44,070 nt of DNA from a virus, in the IMG/VR virus record IMGVR_UViG_3300021131_000013, positions 1 to 44,070 of that record; one strand, written 5' to 3'. Position numbers and translations under genes: made by a program. Of this stretch, positions 32,582-39,096 are shown piece after piece. Positions within the stretch are counted from its first letter, which is position 1. Each line of letters starts with the position of its first letter. The notes beneath the pieces were generated by a model that was not told the origin of the DNA, did no database searches, and saw only the letters and a program-made list of their open reading frames with translations.

Positions 32582-32609
32582 TTGACAAGCAAGTATAAGA
32601 GCCTAAAAT
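32582..32609 (+). promoter_or_regulatory. Strong sigma70-type early promoter
   Basis: Perfect -35 TTGACA (32582-32587), 16-base spacer, -10 TAAAAT (32604-32609). Start point expected near 32616, about 75 bases before the first early gene. No other equally good promoter was seen in the plus-strand gene row, so it probably serves much of the early unit. Confidence 0.8.
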
Positions 32610-32616
32610 CACGCAT

Positions 32617-32650
32617 ATAGTAGGTGGTTAATTAGCTTTATACCTACTAT
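32617..32650 (+). promoter_or_regulatory. Inverted repeat at early transcription start
   Basis: Nine-base arms ATAGTAGGT (32617-32625) and ACCTACTAT (32642-32650) with a 16-base spacer. Placed at about +1 to +35 of the early transcript: either an operator for a dimeric repressor or a 5' hairpin that protects the mRNA. Confidence 0.6.
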
Positions 32651-32691
32651 GATTATAACCCGCTAACCCTTATAAATAAAGGATTATCACA

Positions 32692-33048
32692 ATGAAATTA
32701 AACTACAAGGCCTTTTGCTTTTCCTGTAAGCAAGGGGAACAAGATAACATTCCCGCACAATGGCATATAACAGGGCATGACGGCCTTAAACCATTTCGCG
32801 GATATGTATGTGGTGATCATTACGAAATGATGGCTAATGACTGGAATATCACTACCGCAAAATGGATTGATATAGACGCTATCACAAATTACTACACCGC
32901 TTATAGTAATTTTGACCGCATGATCCGCGCTTACATCGGGACACCTTATACCCCAACCCTACGCGCTGAAGTAGAGCCTGATTTAGCTATTCTAAAGCGC
33001 GCATTTAATGACCGCATGGCAGAACTAGGACAGGAAAACCGCGCATAG
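32692..33048 (+). CDS. First early protein, zinc-finger-like
   Basis: 118 residues. C9/C12 (CFSC) and C40/H43 (CGDH) could form one zinc site around 'WHITGHDGLKPFRGYVCGDH'; the C-terminal half is helical. A good AAAGGA site precedes the ATG. As first gene behind the strong promoter it may act on host functions early in infection, but no partner is visible. Confidence 0.78.
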   Translation: MKLNYKAFCFSCKQGEQDNIPAQWHITGHDGLKPFRGYVCGDHYEMMANDWNITTAKWIDIDAITNYYTAYSNFDRMIRAYIGTPYTPTLRAEVEPDLAILKRAFNDRMAELGQENRA

Positions 33049-33058
33049 AGCCACCTTT

Positions 33059-33077
33059 AAACCCTTTACGAGGGTTT
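33059..33077 (+). other. Small hairpin between early genes
   Basis: AAACCC (33059-33064) pairs with GGGTTT (33072-33077) over a seven-base loop. No T-run follows, so it is more likely an mRNA processing or stability hairpin than a terminator. Confidence 0.4.
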
Positions 33078-33127
33078 AGGGATTGCCTCTAGGTAATCAT
33101 TTAATCAACTGCTAGGAGTTTAAAACC

Positions 33128-33289
33128 ATGACAAGAAAAGAGTATTTAATCGGAGTAGCTGAAGATTTTGGTATTAGGCGCGCTGACGTGTTTGCAATCG
33201 CTGATCTACTAGGGGAGAGTGAAGATTATGACGGCCTTCTCTCTATGCTTGCTGACTATTCAGACGATTTAGAAGATTTTGACGAGTGA
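33128..33289 (+). CDS. 53-residue acidic early protein
   Basis: MTRKEYLIGVAEDFGIRRAD, ending 'MLADYSDDLEDFDE'. AGGAG lies nine bases upstream, inside the repeated word AACTGCTAGGAG. Helical start and highly acidic end. Such small acidic early proteins sometimes mimic DNA, but there is no specific evidence. Confidence 0.75.
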   Translation: MTRKEYLIGVAEDFGIRRADVFAIADLLGESEDYDGLLSMLADYSDDLEDFDE

Positions 33290-33326
33290 AAGGGGATAGG
33301 CCGAGAATATCGGCCTACTTAAAAAA

Positions 33327-33533
33327 ATGATCTATTTAAACCGAAAATTTACGCAATTAGAACTAAACCAAATCACTAGCGCGCTTTTTAATCTAGTGCA
33401 TTTAAAGGCCGACCAATTTCAAGAGGATAACGGGGAAAACCTTTATCTAGGTAGTGAGGCGCATTTAAAGGCCTTAAACCTTTACGAATACTTTAGCGAT
33501 GTCGCTAGAGATGAATTATTGATTGAGGAATAA
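33327..33533 (+). CDS. 68-residue helical early protein
   Basis: MIYLNRKFTQLELNQITSAL and 'GSEAHLKALNLYEYFSDVAR'. Helical, mildly acidic, no known domain. No clear ribosome site, only an A-rich leader. Its 3' end supplies the GAGG used by the next gene. Confidence 0.65.
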   Translation: MIYLNRKFTQLELNQITSALFNLVHLKADQFQEDNGENLYLGSEAHLKALNLYEYFSDVARDELLIEE

Positions 33534-33537
33534 AAAA

Positions 33538-33720
33538 ATGAATACAACCGCAATAGTAGAAATTCGCGAAGTTTACGGAAATAGGACTATTTACCCTGTA
33601 AACGATACCGCGCTATATCTTGCCCGAATCGCGGGGACTAAAACGCTCACAGAGCCGACTATCCGCCACGCCAAGGGATTGGGCTTTACTTTTGAAATTA
33701 AACAAACCGCAACCATATAA
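33538..33720 (+). CDS. 60-residue early protein
   Basis: ATG 33538 is favoured because GAGGA lies eight bases upstream; the frame opens 15 bases earlier. Sequence MNTTAIVEIREVYGNRTIYP, 'HAKGLGFTFEIKQTATI': a small beta-alpha-beta-like chain. Function unknown. Confidence 0.72.
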   Translation: MNTTAIVEIREVYGNRTIYPVNDTALYLARIAGTKTLTEPTIRHAKGLGFTFEIKQTATI

Positions 33721-33730
33721 AAGGCCTTTT

Positions 33731-33847
33731 ATGTTTCCAAAATTCGATTTTCTTTTTAATATCGCGCTTGTTTGCGCTTTTGCTTACATCGGCCTAGTGC
33801 TAGGGAATGCTCTATTCCATTTTGCTTTAACTATCTTGGGAGTATAA
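33731..33847 (+). CDS. 38-residue single-span membrane protein
   Basis: MFPKFDFLFN followed by a hydrophobic stretch with 'IALVCAFAYIGLVLGNALF'. AAAGG six bases upstream of ATG 33731 decides the start; a longer in-frame reading overlaps the previous gene. A tiny inner-membrane protein, possibly for superinfection exclusion or membrane takeover (guess). Confidence 0.7.
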   Translation: MFPKFDFLFNIALVCAFAYIGLVLGNALFHFALTILGV

Positions 33848-33850
33848 AAA

Positions 33851-33988
33851 ATGACTACTTTTATCGTGTGGGTGGGTGGTTTTGCTGATTATGAGGGCAA
33901 CTCATTAAAAGAGGCTAAGGCCATTAAATATAGCTGGCTCGCGCTAGGTTATGACGATGTAATTTTACAAACAATCGCGGGGGTTTAA
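33851..33988 (+). CDS. 45-residue early protein
   Basis: MTTFIVWVGGFADYEGNSLK, 'AIKYSWLALGYDDVILQTIA'. GGGAG eight bases upstream. Its pattern of strand, 'A-x-x-A' helix and strand recurs in several of the small proteins that follow, which may be related. Stop directly abuts the next ATG. Confidence 0.7.
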   Translation: MTTFIVWVGGFADYEGNSLKEAKAIKYSWLALGYDDVILQTIAGV

Positions 33989-34273
33989 ATGGTTAATTCT
34001 GACAGTTTTACAAAAGTAAAACACGACATCAACGGCAACCCGCGCTATGTTATCCACTTTTTACATTTTGTAAGGGATAACGAGGTATCACGCGATAACC
34101 CCGATTTTGTAACCAAGAAATACGAAATAGCCCTAAAGCGGGCTAAAGGTGCGCCCTTTTATGGTCGCAAATTCCACAATAAACAATATGGGGGCGGGAT
34201 TGTATTTTGCACCTATAACCTAAGCGGCCTTATCCGCGATATCAACGAACTAATGGAAGAGGTGACAGTATGA
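33989..34273 (+). CDS. 94-residue early protein
   Basis: 'KHDINGNPRYVIHFLHFV', 'KKYEIALKRAKGAPFYGRKF', 'GGGIVFCTYNLSGLIRDINE'. Alpha/beta, basic in the middle. No recognised domain. ATGA overlap with the next gene. Translated from an in-gene GGGGG site. Confidence 0.75.
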   Translation: MVNSDSFTKVKHDINGNPRYVIHFLHFVRDNEVSRDNPDFVTKKYEIALKRAKGAPFYGRKFHNKQYGGGIVFCTYNLSGLIRDINELMEEVTV

Positions 34274-34569
34274 GCGATAGACAGAATCTAAACAACGCGG
34301 GATTTTCCGATTATCGCGCTATTGAGGCCAACAACGGCATGAAACCTATTGAAGTAAGCGAGGCCTTTTATTGGGAAATGCTCGAAGTTCTCCCGCCTTG
34401 TAAATGGACAAGAGGCCACGATAACGAGTCATTTTATGTAAGTGAACCATTAACAGGGGTTTTGCACGAATGGATTGCTCGCGTAGGCAAAAAATACTAT
34501 GCCCTGATCGCGCCACGCTCTAGCAACCATGAACAAATTATCAACCAAATTAAAGAGGCCACCGCATGA
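34270..34569 (+). CDS. 99-residue early protein, DUF1419-like
   Basis: 'FYWEMLEVLPPCKWTRGHDN' followed by 'ESFYVSEPLTGVLHEWIARV' and 'GKKYYALIAPRS'. This resembles a small phage/plasmid family I associate with the name DUF1419; no function known. Coupled to both neighbours by 4-base overlaps. Confidence 0.75.
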   Translation: MSDRQNLNNAGFSDYRAIEANNGMKPIEVSEAFYWEMLEVLPPCKWTRGHDNESFYVSEPLTGVLHEWIARVGKKYYALIAPRSSNHEQIINQIKEATA

Positions 34570-34781
34570 AAACCGAAGACTTAACTCTATCAATAACTCA
34601 CAACGGCTATGCCCTGATTTATCAGGGTTTGCCATTGTGTAACGATAAGCAAACACTAGACGAGATATTCCTAGTCGCGAAAATGTATAAATGCGACTTA
34701 CCCGCTATCGCGTGGGACGGAATGCGCGGGACTTGGGTAACAACTTTAAACAATATTCCATTAAACGAGGCTATCGCATGA
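34566..34781 (+). CDS. 71-residue early protein
   Basis: 'LSITHNGYALIYQGLPLC', 'KMYKCDLPAIAWDGMRGTWV'. Small alpha/beta protein without known domain. ATGA overlaps at both ends; GAGG cassette seven bases before the ATG. Confidence 0.72.
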   Translation: MKTEDLTLSITHNGYALIYQGLPLCNDKQTLDEIFLVAKMYKCDLPAIAWDGMRGTWVTTLNNIPLNEAIA

Positions 34782-34993
34782 GAACCTATCTAATTGATTG
34801 CTTACAGGGGACAGGCTTTTGCTCATGGTCTTATGACAACCCGCCAACACGCGCCCAAATACTAGCGCATTTTAATTGTTTACGAGAAACCGAAGGAATG
34901 CAATTCCCTAGAAAAATGCTTAATTTGCGCTTTATCTCTGAATTTTGGGAAGTAAGCATAAACCCAACTACTAAACACGAGGCCACACAATGA
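34778..34993 (+). CDS. 71-residue early protein
   Basis: The ATG at 34778 with its GAGG cassette is preferred over an upstream start in the same frame that overlaps the previous gene. MRTYLIDCLQGTGFCSWSYD, 'MLNLRFISEFWEVSINPTTK'. No recognised domain; a strand-helix-strand layout is likely. Confidence 0.7.
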   Translation: MRTYLIDCLQGTGFCSWSYDNPPTRAQILAHFNCLRETEGMQFPRKMLNLRFISEFWEVSINPTTKHEATQ

Positions 34994-35175
34994 GCTTATT
35001 ACAAGAAATGCAACAGCATGGGCTTGCCTATTGCCCTTTTAATCAAGCCCTCTTAGCCGTAGATCAAGGCCTTAAAGAGGGTATTTTCAAGCAATACTAC
35101 ATAGAGAAGGGTTCGATCATTGTTGAATCAGATCAAGGCTTTTCTGTATTTTATAGAGATGGCGAGGCCGAATAA
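34990..35175 (+). CDS. 61-residue early protein
   Basis: MSLLQEMQQHGLAYCPFNQA, 'FKQYYIEKGSIIVESDQGFS'. Helix then beta hairpin. Function unknown. ATGA overlap upstream, TAATG overlap downstream. Confidence 0.7.
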   Translation: MSLLQEMQQHGLAYCPFNQALLAVDQGLKEGIFKQYYIEKGSIIVESDQGFSVFYRDGEAE

Positions 35176-35354
35176 TGACATATTACCTATACCGCAACAC
35201 CACCCAAAAGAGCGAGGTAATAGCGCAATTTTCCGACAGGGAAAGCGCGCTAGAACTAATGGAGCAACTAGCCACACGCGAGAATGACCCGCTTGTGTCG
35301 GGTTATTCTGTGCGCGATTATTCCCTAAAAGTTTATGCAGATTTTGAAATTTAA
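35175..35354 (+). CDS. 59-residue early protein
   Basis: MTYYLYRNTTQKSEVIAQFS, 'RESALELMEQLATRENDPLV', 'GYSVRDYSLKVYADFEI'. Strand-helix-strand layout like its neighbours. GAGG cassette present; TAATG overlap with the previous stop. Confidence 0.7.
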   Translation: MTYYLYRNTTQKSEVIAQFSDRESALELMEQLATRENDPLVSGYSVRDYSLKVYADFEI

Positions 35355-35365
35355 GAGGCCGAACA

Positions 35366-35527
35366 ATGAGAGCATATAAGTTAGAAATAGAGATCAACCT
35401 AGATGACGAGGGTGATACTCTCGAAAATAATTGGATTCTTAACGCAATCCAAGAGCAATTAGAAGGTGACGAGAAAATTGTGCGCTATCGCATAAATCCA
35501 ATACTTGAAAACGAGGCCACACCATGA
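35366..35527 (+). CDS. 53-residue early protein
   Basis: MRAYKLEIEINLDDEGDTLE, 'NAIQEQLEGDEKIVRYRINP'. Acidic, small beta-alpha-beta. GAGG cassette seven bases before the ATG; ATGA overlap downstream. Confidence 0.7.
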   Translation: MRAYKLEIEINLDDEGDTLENNWILNAIQEQLEGDEKIVRYRINPILENEATP

Positions 35528-35718
35528 CGCTATCTTATGGAGTTTATTTAGGCGATAAGCTATTAAGGGCATTTTCTTATGACACGCGCATAGAAGGAGA
35601 TAAAGAGCGCGCTCTTAGACTTGCAAAAAGACTAGTAAACGATAACAAAATATTTGAATGCGATTGCACCATTGAGCATTTTGGCTTAAGTGGTGTAGGA
35701 ACAACTGTAAACCACTAA
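35524..35718 (+). CDS. 64-residue early protein
   Basis: MTLSYGVYLGDKLLRAFSYD, 'ERALRLAKRLVNDNKIFECD', 'IEHFGLSGVGT'. Strand-helix-strand again, with two cysteines in the last strand. No known domain. Confidence 0.7.
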   Translation: MTLSYGVYLGDKLLRAFSYDTRIEGDKERALRLAKRLVNDNKIFECDCTIEHFGLSGVGTTVNH

Positions 35719-35732
35719 ACACGAGGCCAAAA

Positions 35733-35906
35733 ATGAACGGATATATAGCCCTATACAAGGGTAAACAGATAGAAGTTTACGCAAATACTAGCTATGAGGC
35801 GCAACAGAAGGCCAGCGCGCAGTTTAAGGCCAAGAAATCTTACGAGGTATCAGTTTACCTATGCGAATTACAGGGTAAGCAAGTTATCACCACATTAACC
35901 AATTAA
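35733..35906 (+). CDS. 57-residue early protein
   Basis: MNGYIALYKGKQIEVYANTS, 'YEAQQKASAQFKAKKSYEVS', 'ELQGKQVITTL'. Basic. The 'T-S-Y-E-A-Q-Q-K-A' helix after two strands is a pattern I associate with small phage and plasmid proteins of unknown function. GAGG cassette present. Confidence 0.72.
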   Translation: MNGYIALYKGKQIEVYANTSYEAQQKASAQFKAKKSYEVSVYLCELQGKQVITTLTN

Positions 35907-35919
35907 TACGAGGCTAATT

Positions 35920-36396
35920 ATGCGAGTAGTAGAAGAGAAGATTTACCTATTTCACGAATTAAATGATGACGCAAAAGATAAGGCGCGTGAATGGTATCGC
36001 GATGGTATGGAATATTTTTGGTGGGAAGATAGCTTGTCTTCTATCAAAAAATTCTGTAATCACTTTAATGTAGGGATTAAGAATTACGAGGTAGGCGCAT
36101 TTTGTAACTCTTATATGACTACAACGGCAGAAGGCCAACACTTTAGAGGCCTAAAGTTAAAAGATCACGACCCCGACAAAATGCAACAGGGTTATTACCT
36201 TGATTTTGATCTATGGCGGGAGTTTTACGAGGTCTGGAAGGACTCTAGCGACCCGCTAAAGGCCTTTAATGACGCAATAGATAGCGCGATTATGTCCATT
36301 CAGAAGGATTGGGAATACCAATACACCGATGAATCAGTAGATGAAAACATCACCATTAACGAATACGAGTTTACCGAAGATGGTAAACGATATTAA
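35920..36396 (+). CDS. 158-residue early protein of a phage/plasmid family
   Basis: 'YLFHELNDDAKDKAREWYRD', 'EYFWWEDSLSSIKKFCNHFN' and a C-terminal 'WEYQYTDESVDENITINEYE'. The 'LxDxAKxKAREWYR ... WW' start is shared by many phage and plasmid proteins of unknown function. Very acidic end. The largest product of the early array. Confidence 0.78.
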   Translation: MRVVEEKIYLFHELNDDAKDKAREWYRDGMEYFWWEDSLSSIKKFCNHFNVGIKNYEVGAFCNSYMTTTAEGQHFRGLKLKDHDPDKMQQGYYLDFDLWREFYEVWKDSSDPLKAFNDAIDSAIMSIQKDWEYQYTDESVDENITINEYEFTEDGKRY

Positions 36397-36418
36397 CCAC
36401 TTAATACGAGGCTAAAAA

Positions 36419-36718
36419 ATGTATTCAATAAAGACAGAAGTTTGCGGGAATCCTGATTTTGGGCAAGACCCGAACAAACCACCTTATGGAGTGAAAAGCA
36501 CTCAGCTCAAGGCTAAAAACTTTGAGGACTTAAAAACGAAGGTGCGCAAATGGATGTATGTAAACGATATTGGTGGTGGTAATTGGCAAGACCCGCCATT
36601 GTTAGTAGATGGTGAAGTAGTGGGCTATATGTCTTACAACGGGAAAGTATGGGCAGATCGTAGCTGGACACCTGAAACCCGTCAAATTTACTTTTATAAG
36701 GAGAATCAAGATGTCTAA
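36419..36718 (+). CDS. 99-residue early protein
   Basis: 'PPYGVKSTQLKAKNFEDLKT', 'KVRKWMYVNDIGGGNWQDPP', 'VVGYMSYNGKVWADRSW'. Aromatic-rich, mixed alpha/beta. Function unknown. Overlaps the next gene by 8 bases; last member of the GAGG cassette row. Confidence 0.75.
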   Translation: MYSIKTEVCGNPDFGQDPNKPPYGVKSTQLKAKNFEDLKTKVRKWMYVNDIGGGNWQDPPLLVDGEVVGYMSYNGKVWADRSWTPETRQIYFYKENQDV

Positions 36719-36938
36719 TATTAAAGACCCTGTATTGCAATACAAAACTGTAAACGCTACATGGATTGTTGATGTAGATGGTACGAAAATTGAGGTTGTC
36801 TATTGGTACAACTTAGATGACATACAAGAGGGTGGATGGGATTACGATCTGACCCCTTGTTATGAGGGCTTGACCGATGAAGAGATTGAGGATTTAGAGG
36901 AAGAGTTTGAACTTGTTATTGAAGATTTGGGAGTATGA
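36711..36938 (+). CDS. 75-residue acidic early protein
   Basis: 'VNATWIVDVDGTKIEVVYWY', then 'LTDEEIEDLEEEFELVIEDL'. Strand-rich start and very acidic helical end; could mimic nucleic acid, unproven. A purine-rich site (AAGGAGAA) precedes the ATG. Confidence 0.75.
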   Translation: MSNIKDPVLQYKTVNATWIVDVDGTKIEVVYWYNLDDIQEGGWDYDLTPCYEGLTDEEIEDLEEEFELVIEDLGV

Positions 36939-37273
36939 AAATGAATAACTTAGATTGGGAAGATGAACTAAACGCATGGGAGGCCAAGTATCGGCCTATT
37001 GAGAACCATATAGATAAGGGTAATGATAAGTTTGAAACCTATGGAGAAGAACTTGAATTTGTGCGCTCTATACACGCGACTGAACCTAATAGAGTTTGGA
37101 CTTTGATCGAAGGTGATAGCGGGAATTTATGGATTACCAATGGTTATCACTTTGTTAATAGACTTAATTACTTTATTACCGAAGTGCCATTCGAGGGTAG
37201 CGATGTAGAAATACCCTATTTTATGTTTGATGAAGAACCTGATGAAGAGGATATTGAAAATGAAAAGATATAA
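36935..37273 (+). CDS. 112-residue acidic early protein
   Basis: 'WEDELNAWEAKYRPIENHID', 'NRVWTLIEGDSGNLWITNGY', 'HFVNRLNYFITEVPFE', then 'EEPDEEDIENEK'. The central 'WTLIEGD...YHFVNRxxYFIT' stretch occurs in phage and plasmid proteins of unknown function. Start is ATG 36935 or 36941. Confidence 0.75.
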   Translation: MKMNNLDWEDELNAWEAKYRPIENHIDKGNDKFETYGEELEFVRSIHATEPNRVWTLIEGDSGNLWITNGYHFVNRLNYFITEVPFEGSDVEIPYFMFDEEPDEEDIENEKI

Positions 37274-37427
37274 AGCCTATGCCACGATTAGTTACGATTT
37301 AGAGTGCGAATTTGAAGTCGAAGATGATGAAGATGCTTGGGATGTTGCTAGAGATCTCGATGGTGGAGATTTTAAAGAATTAGATGGATCAGGCGATTGG
37401 AAAGTTTATGAAGTGGAGGAATTATGA
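37260..37427 (+). CDS. 55-residue early protein
   Basis: ATG 37260 is preferred, with GAGG nine bases upstream; a longer frame lies inside the previous gene. MKRYKAYATISYDLECEFEV, 'DEDAWDVARDLDGGDFKELD'. Strand-helix-strand with a 'DEDAWDVA' helix as in small phage proteins of unknown role. Confidence 0.72.
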   Translation: MKRYKAYATISYDLECEFEVEDDEDAWDVARDLDGGDFKELDGSGDWKVYEVEEL

Positions 37428-37606
37428 GTTATGACATGAACTATTACTTAATTGAGTATCACCATGATTCAGAAGGTTATAAGTATGAGGAGTTTTTAGC
37501 AGAGGATCAATTTGAGGCAGTTGAGTTGTGCAAAGCAATACCATTTTGCGGATATATCCAAAATGTTTATATGCAAGTTAAACAATGGGAAAGGGATGAA
37601 GCATGA
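37424..37606 (+). CDS. 60-residue early protein
   Basis: MSYDMNYYLIEYHHDSEGYK, 'YEEFLAEDQFEAVELCKAIP'. Again strand, 'A-x-D-x-F-E-A-V' helix, strand. Acidic. 4-base overlaps on both sides. Confidence 0.72.
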   Translation: MSYDMNYYLIEYHHDSEGYKYEEFLAEDQFEAVELCKAIPFCGYIQNVYMQVKQWERDEA

Positions 37607-37899
37607 AAGTAACTATTGAAATAGATTTGCCAAAAGGTGTAACTAAGGCCGAGGCCGAAGGAGCAGTTAAGCGCGCTTTTGATCCTGATTGGATAGCGTC
37701 ATGGTGGCATATATCAGATGTCCATACGCAAGCAAATATTTTAGAAGATAGCGATAGCGATGAAGCTGAAGAGATCACAGATGAAGAGGCGCGGGAAGTA
37801 TTGCGCCTAATGAATAAGTATCACGATAGCGAAGTAGGCCTTAATTGGGATGTAATCGATAACTGGATTGACCATGTTAAAAACAACGTGAGGAGGTAG
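37603..37899 (+). CDS. 98-residue early protein
   Basis: MKVTIEIDLPKGVTKAEAEG, 'VKRAFDPDWIASWWHISDVH', then an acidic stretch 'DSDSDEAEEITDEEAREVLR' and a helical end. No known function. The acidic segment may be disordered. Confidence 0.75.
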   Translation: MKVTIEIDLPKGVTKAEAEGAVKRAFDPDWIASWWHISDVHTQANILEDSDSDEAEEITDEEAREVLRLMNKYHDSEVGLNWDVIDNWIDHVKNNVRR

Positions 37900-37900
37900 C

Positions 37901-38098
37901 ATGATTACTAAAGACGAAGTTATTAAGAATGGCTATACAGTTTTGCCTAAAGGCGGGTGGATATTCATTAACCCTGAGATCATGCCAAGAGATTGGGATG
38001 ATGTTTGTAAGGATTTTGGAATTGATCCAAGCGCGAGAGGCGCATATCTTTGCGTAGTGGGAGTTAAAGAAGAGTCATGGGAGGATTCTGATGATTGA
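37901..38098 (+). CDS. 65-residue early protein
   Basis: MITKDEVIKNGYTVLPKGGW, 'MPRDWDDVCKDFGIDPSARG'. Compact alpha/beta with many Trp and Asp. GAGGAGG stands just before the ATG region, a strong ribosome site. Overlaps the next gene by 8 bases. Confidence 0.72.
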   Translation: MITKDEVIKNGYTVLPKGGWIFINPEIMPRDWDDVCKDFGIDPSARGAYLCVVGVKEESWEDSDD

Positions 38099-38252
38099 TA
38101 AATTGGGAATAGCAAGTGATTTAAGAATAGCTATTGAATACTATACAGAACTAACAGTTAATGAGCATTTAACTCAAACTTTAAATAAAGACGCTGATAA
38201 AGCATGGAAAAAAGTTGATAAGTTAATTAAACAATTAGCGGAGGCAAAATGA
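38091..38252 (+). CDS. 53-residue helical early protein
   Basis: MIDKLGIASDLRIAIEYYTE, 'LNKDADKAWKKVDKLIKQLA'. All helical, basic end. GGGAGGA lies just upstream of ATG 38091. ATGA overlap with the next gene. Confidence 0.7.
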   Translation: MIDKLGIASDLRIAIEYYTELTVNEHLTQTLNKDADKAWKKVDKLIKQLAEAK

Positions 38253-38641
38253 ATAGCGATCTATTGGATGAGTATTGCGAGGCAAACTTTGGTCATACAG
38301 ATTGGGTAATTTCTTTTGATGAAAATGAAAACATAACAGTAACCTTTTTGAAAAATGCTAGGGTTGAATATTTGGTCGATCAAGAATCAGAGGAAGAACC
38401 TATGCGAATGAGAAAGGATCTGGCTAGGGAAGGAATACAAATACCAGCTTGTTTTTCATATTCAAACTATGACACGATGGACGAGCCAGTTATCTACTTA
38501 TCTGCAGAAGATATGGACGGAGCCGTTAGTTTTGACAATGGAGTAGATACCGATGACCATGCGTTTTGTGTAGTTAAGTTAAAAGATGGCAAGGTAGTTT
38601 ATATGCTTGGAATTGATTTAGATTGGGGGGACATAGATTGA
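38249..38641 (+). CDS. 130-residue acidic early protein
   Basis: 'WVISFDENENITVTFLKNAR', 'PACFSYSNYDTMDEPVIYLS', 'DDHAFCVVKLKDGKVVYML'. Strongly acidic beta-rich protein, no known domain. GGAGG precedes the start. Confidence 0.75.
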   Translation: MNSDLLDEYCEANFGHTDWVISFDENENITVTFLKNARVEYLVDQESEEEPMRMRKDLAREGIQIPACFSYSNYDTMDEPVIYLSAEDMDGAVSFDNGVDTDDHAFCVVKLKDGKVVYMLGIDLDWGDID

Positions 38642-38823
38642 ATAAGAACTTCAATATTAACGAGCAAAAGGCAGTATTCAGTCTGTTATCAAATGCCTAT
38701 GGAATATTGTTAGGAGATACCCATAAAAGAATGACTTTAAAGGAACAAGATCGAGTGCTGGAGATGGTTCAGACTGCCAGAATGATAATGATCGGAAATT
38801 ATCAAGAAGGTAAATATGACTAA
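38638..38823 (+). CDS. 61-residue early protein, TTG start
   Basis: TTG 38638 overlaps the previous stop (TTGA) and has a G6 run seven bases upstream; a TTG at 38623 is a poorer alternative. Reads LNKNFNINEQKAVFSLLSNA, 'KEQDRVLEMVQTARMIMIGN'. Helical, function unknown. Confidence 0.62.
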   Translation: MNKNFNINEQKAVFSLLSNAYGILLGDTHKRMTLKEQDRVLEMVQTARMIMIGNYQEGKYD

Positions 38824-38944
38824 TGTAGAACGCATGGATTTTGTTATATGGGCAAGCCCAAAATACCCAAGATTTACAACTGACTATAGAACAGCAGTTC
38901 AAGCACGATGGGACTATCGTAAACATTTAAGGAGCCAGAAATGA
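38816..38944 (+). CDS. 42-residue basic early protein
   Basis: MTNVERMDFVIWASPKYPRF, 'DYRTAVQARWDYRKHLRSQK'. AGAAGG just upstream of ATG 38816. Overlaps both neighbours (8 and 4 bases). Function unknown. Confidence 0.66.
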   Translation: MTNVERMDFVIWASPKYPRFTTDYRTAVQARWDYRKHLRSQK

Positions 38945-39096
38945 ATCAAGCAGATAAAGATGCACAGAAGTGGATGGAAATGAATCAGAAGGTTCAATAT
39001 CGCAACCTGATTAAGGCTAAAGAACTAGGCGATCTGTATTACATAGACCAAAACGGGGATATTATTATCCATAAAGAGGAAAAAGATGAATCTTAA
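38941..39096 (+). CDS. 51-residue early protein
   Basis: MNQADKDAQKWMEMNQKVQY, 'LYYIDQNGDIIIHKEEKDES'. AAGGAG seven bases upstream. Helical start and beta hairpin end. Overlaps the sigma-like gene by 11 bases, which couples their translation. Confidence 0.7.
   Translation: MNQADKDAQKWMEMNQKVQYRNLIKAKELGDLYYIDQNGDIIIHKEEKDES

Larger units (their letters stand above)
32371..32691. promoter_or_regulatory. Divergent control region between late and early units
   Basis: 321 non-coding bases. It holds the early promoter (32582-32609), an inverted repeat at its start point (32617-32650), a cluster of TAAGGGTA/TACCCT words (32519-32552) and, on the minus strand, no convincing consensus promoter for the late unit. 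This is consistent with late genes needing an activator, though I cannot exclude a weak promoter. Confidence 0.7.
34259..36411 (+). repeat. Ten repeated GAGG ribosome-binding cassettes
   Basis: Ten consecutive genes have GAGG (at 34259, 34555, 34767, 34979, 35164, 35355, 35513, 35723, 35910, 36408) six or seven bases before ATG; in nine of them the extended form is (A/C)GAGGC(C/T), and most are followed by A/C-rich bases. The ATGs are at 34270, 34566, 34778, 34990, 35175, 35366, 35524, 35733, 35920 and 36419. Confidence 0.85.
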
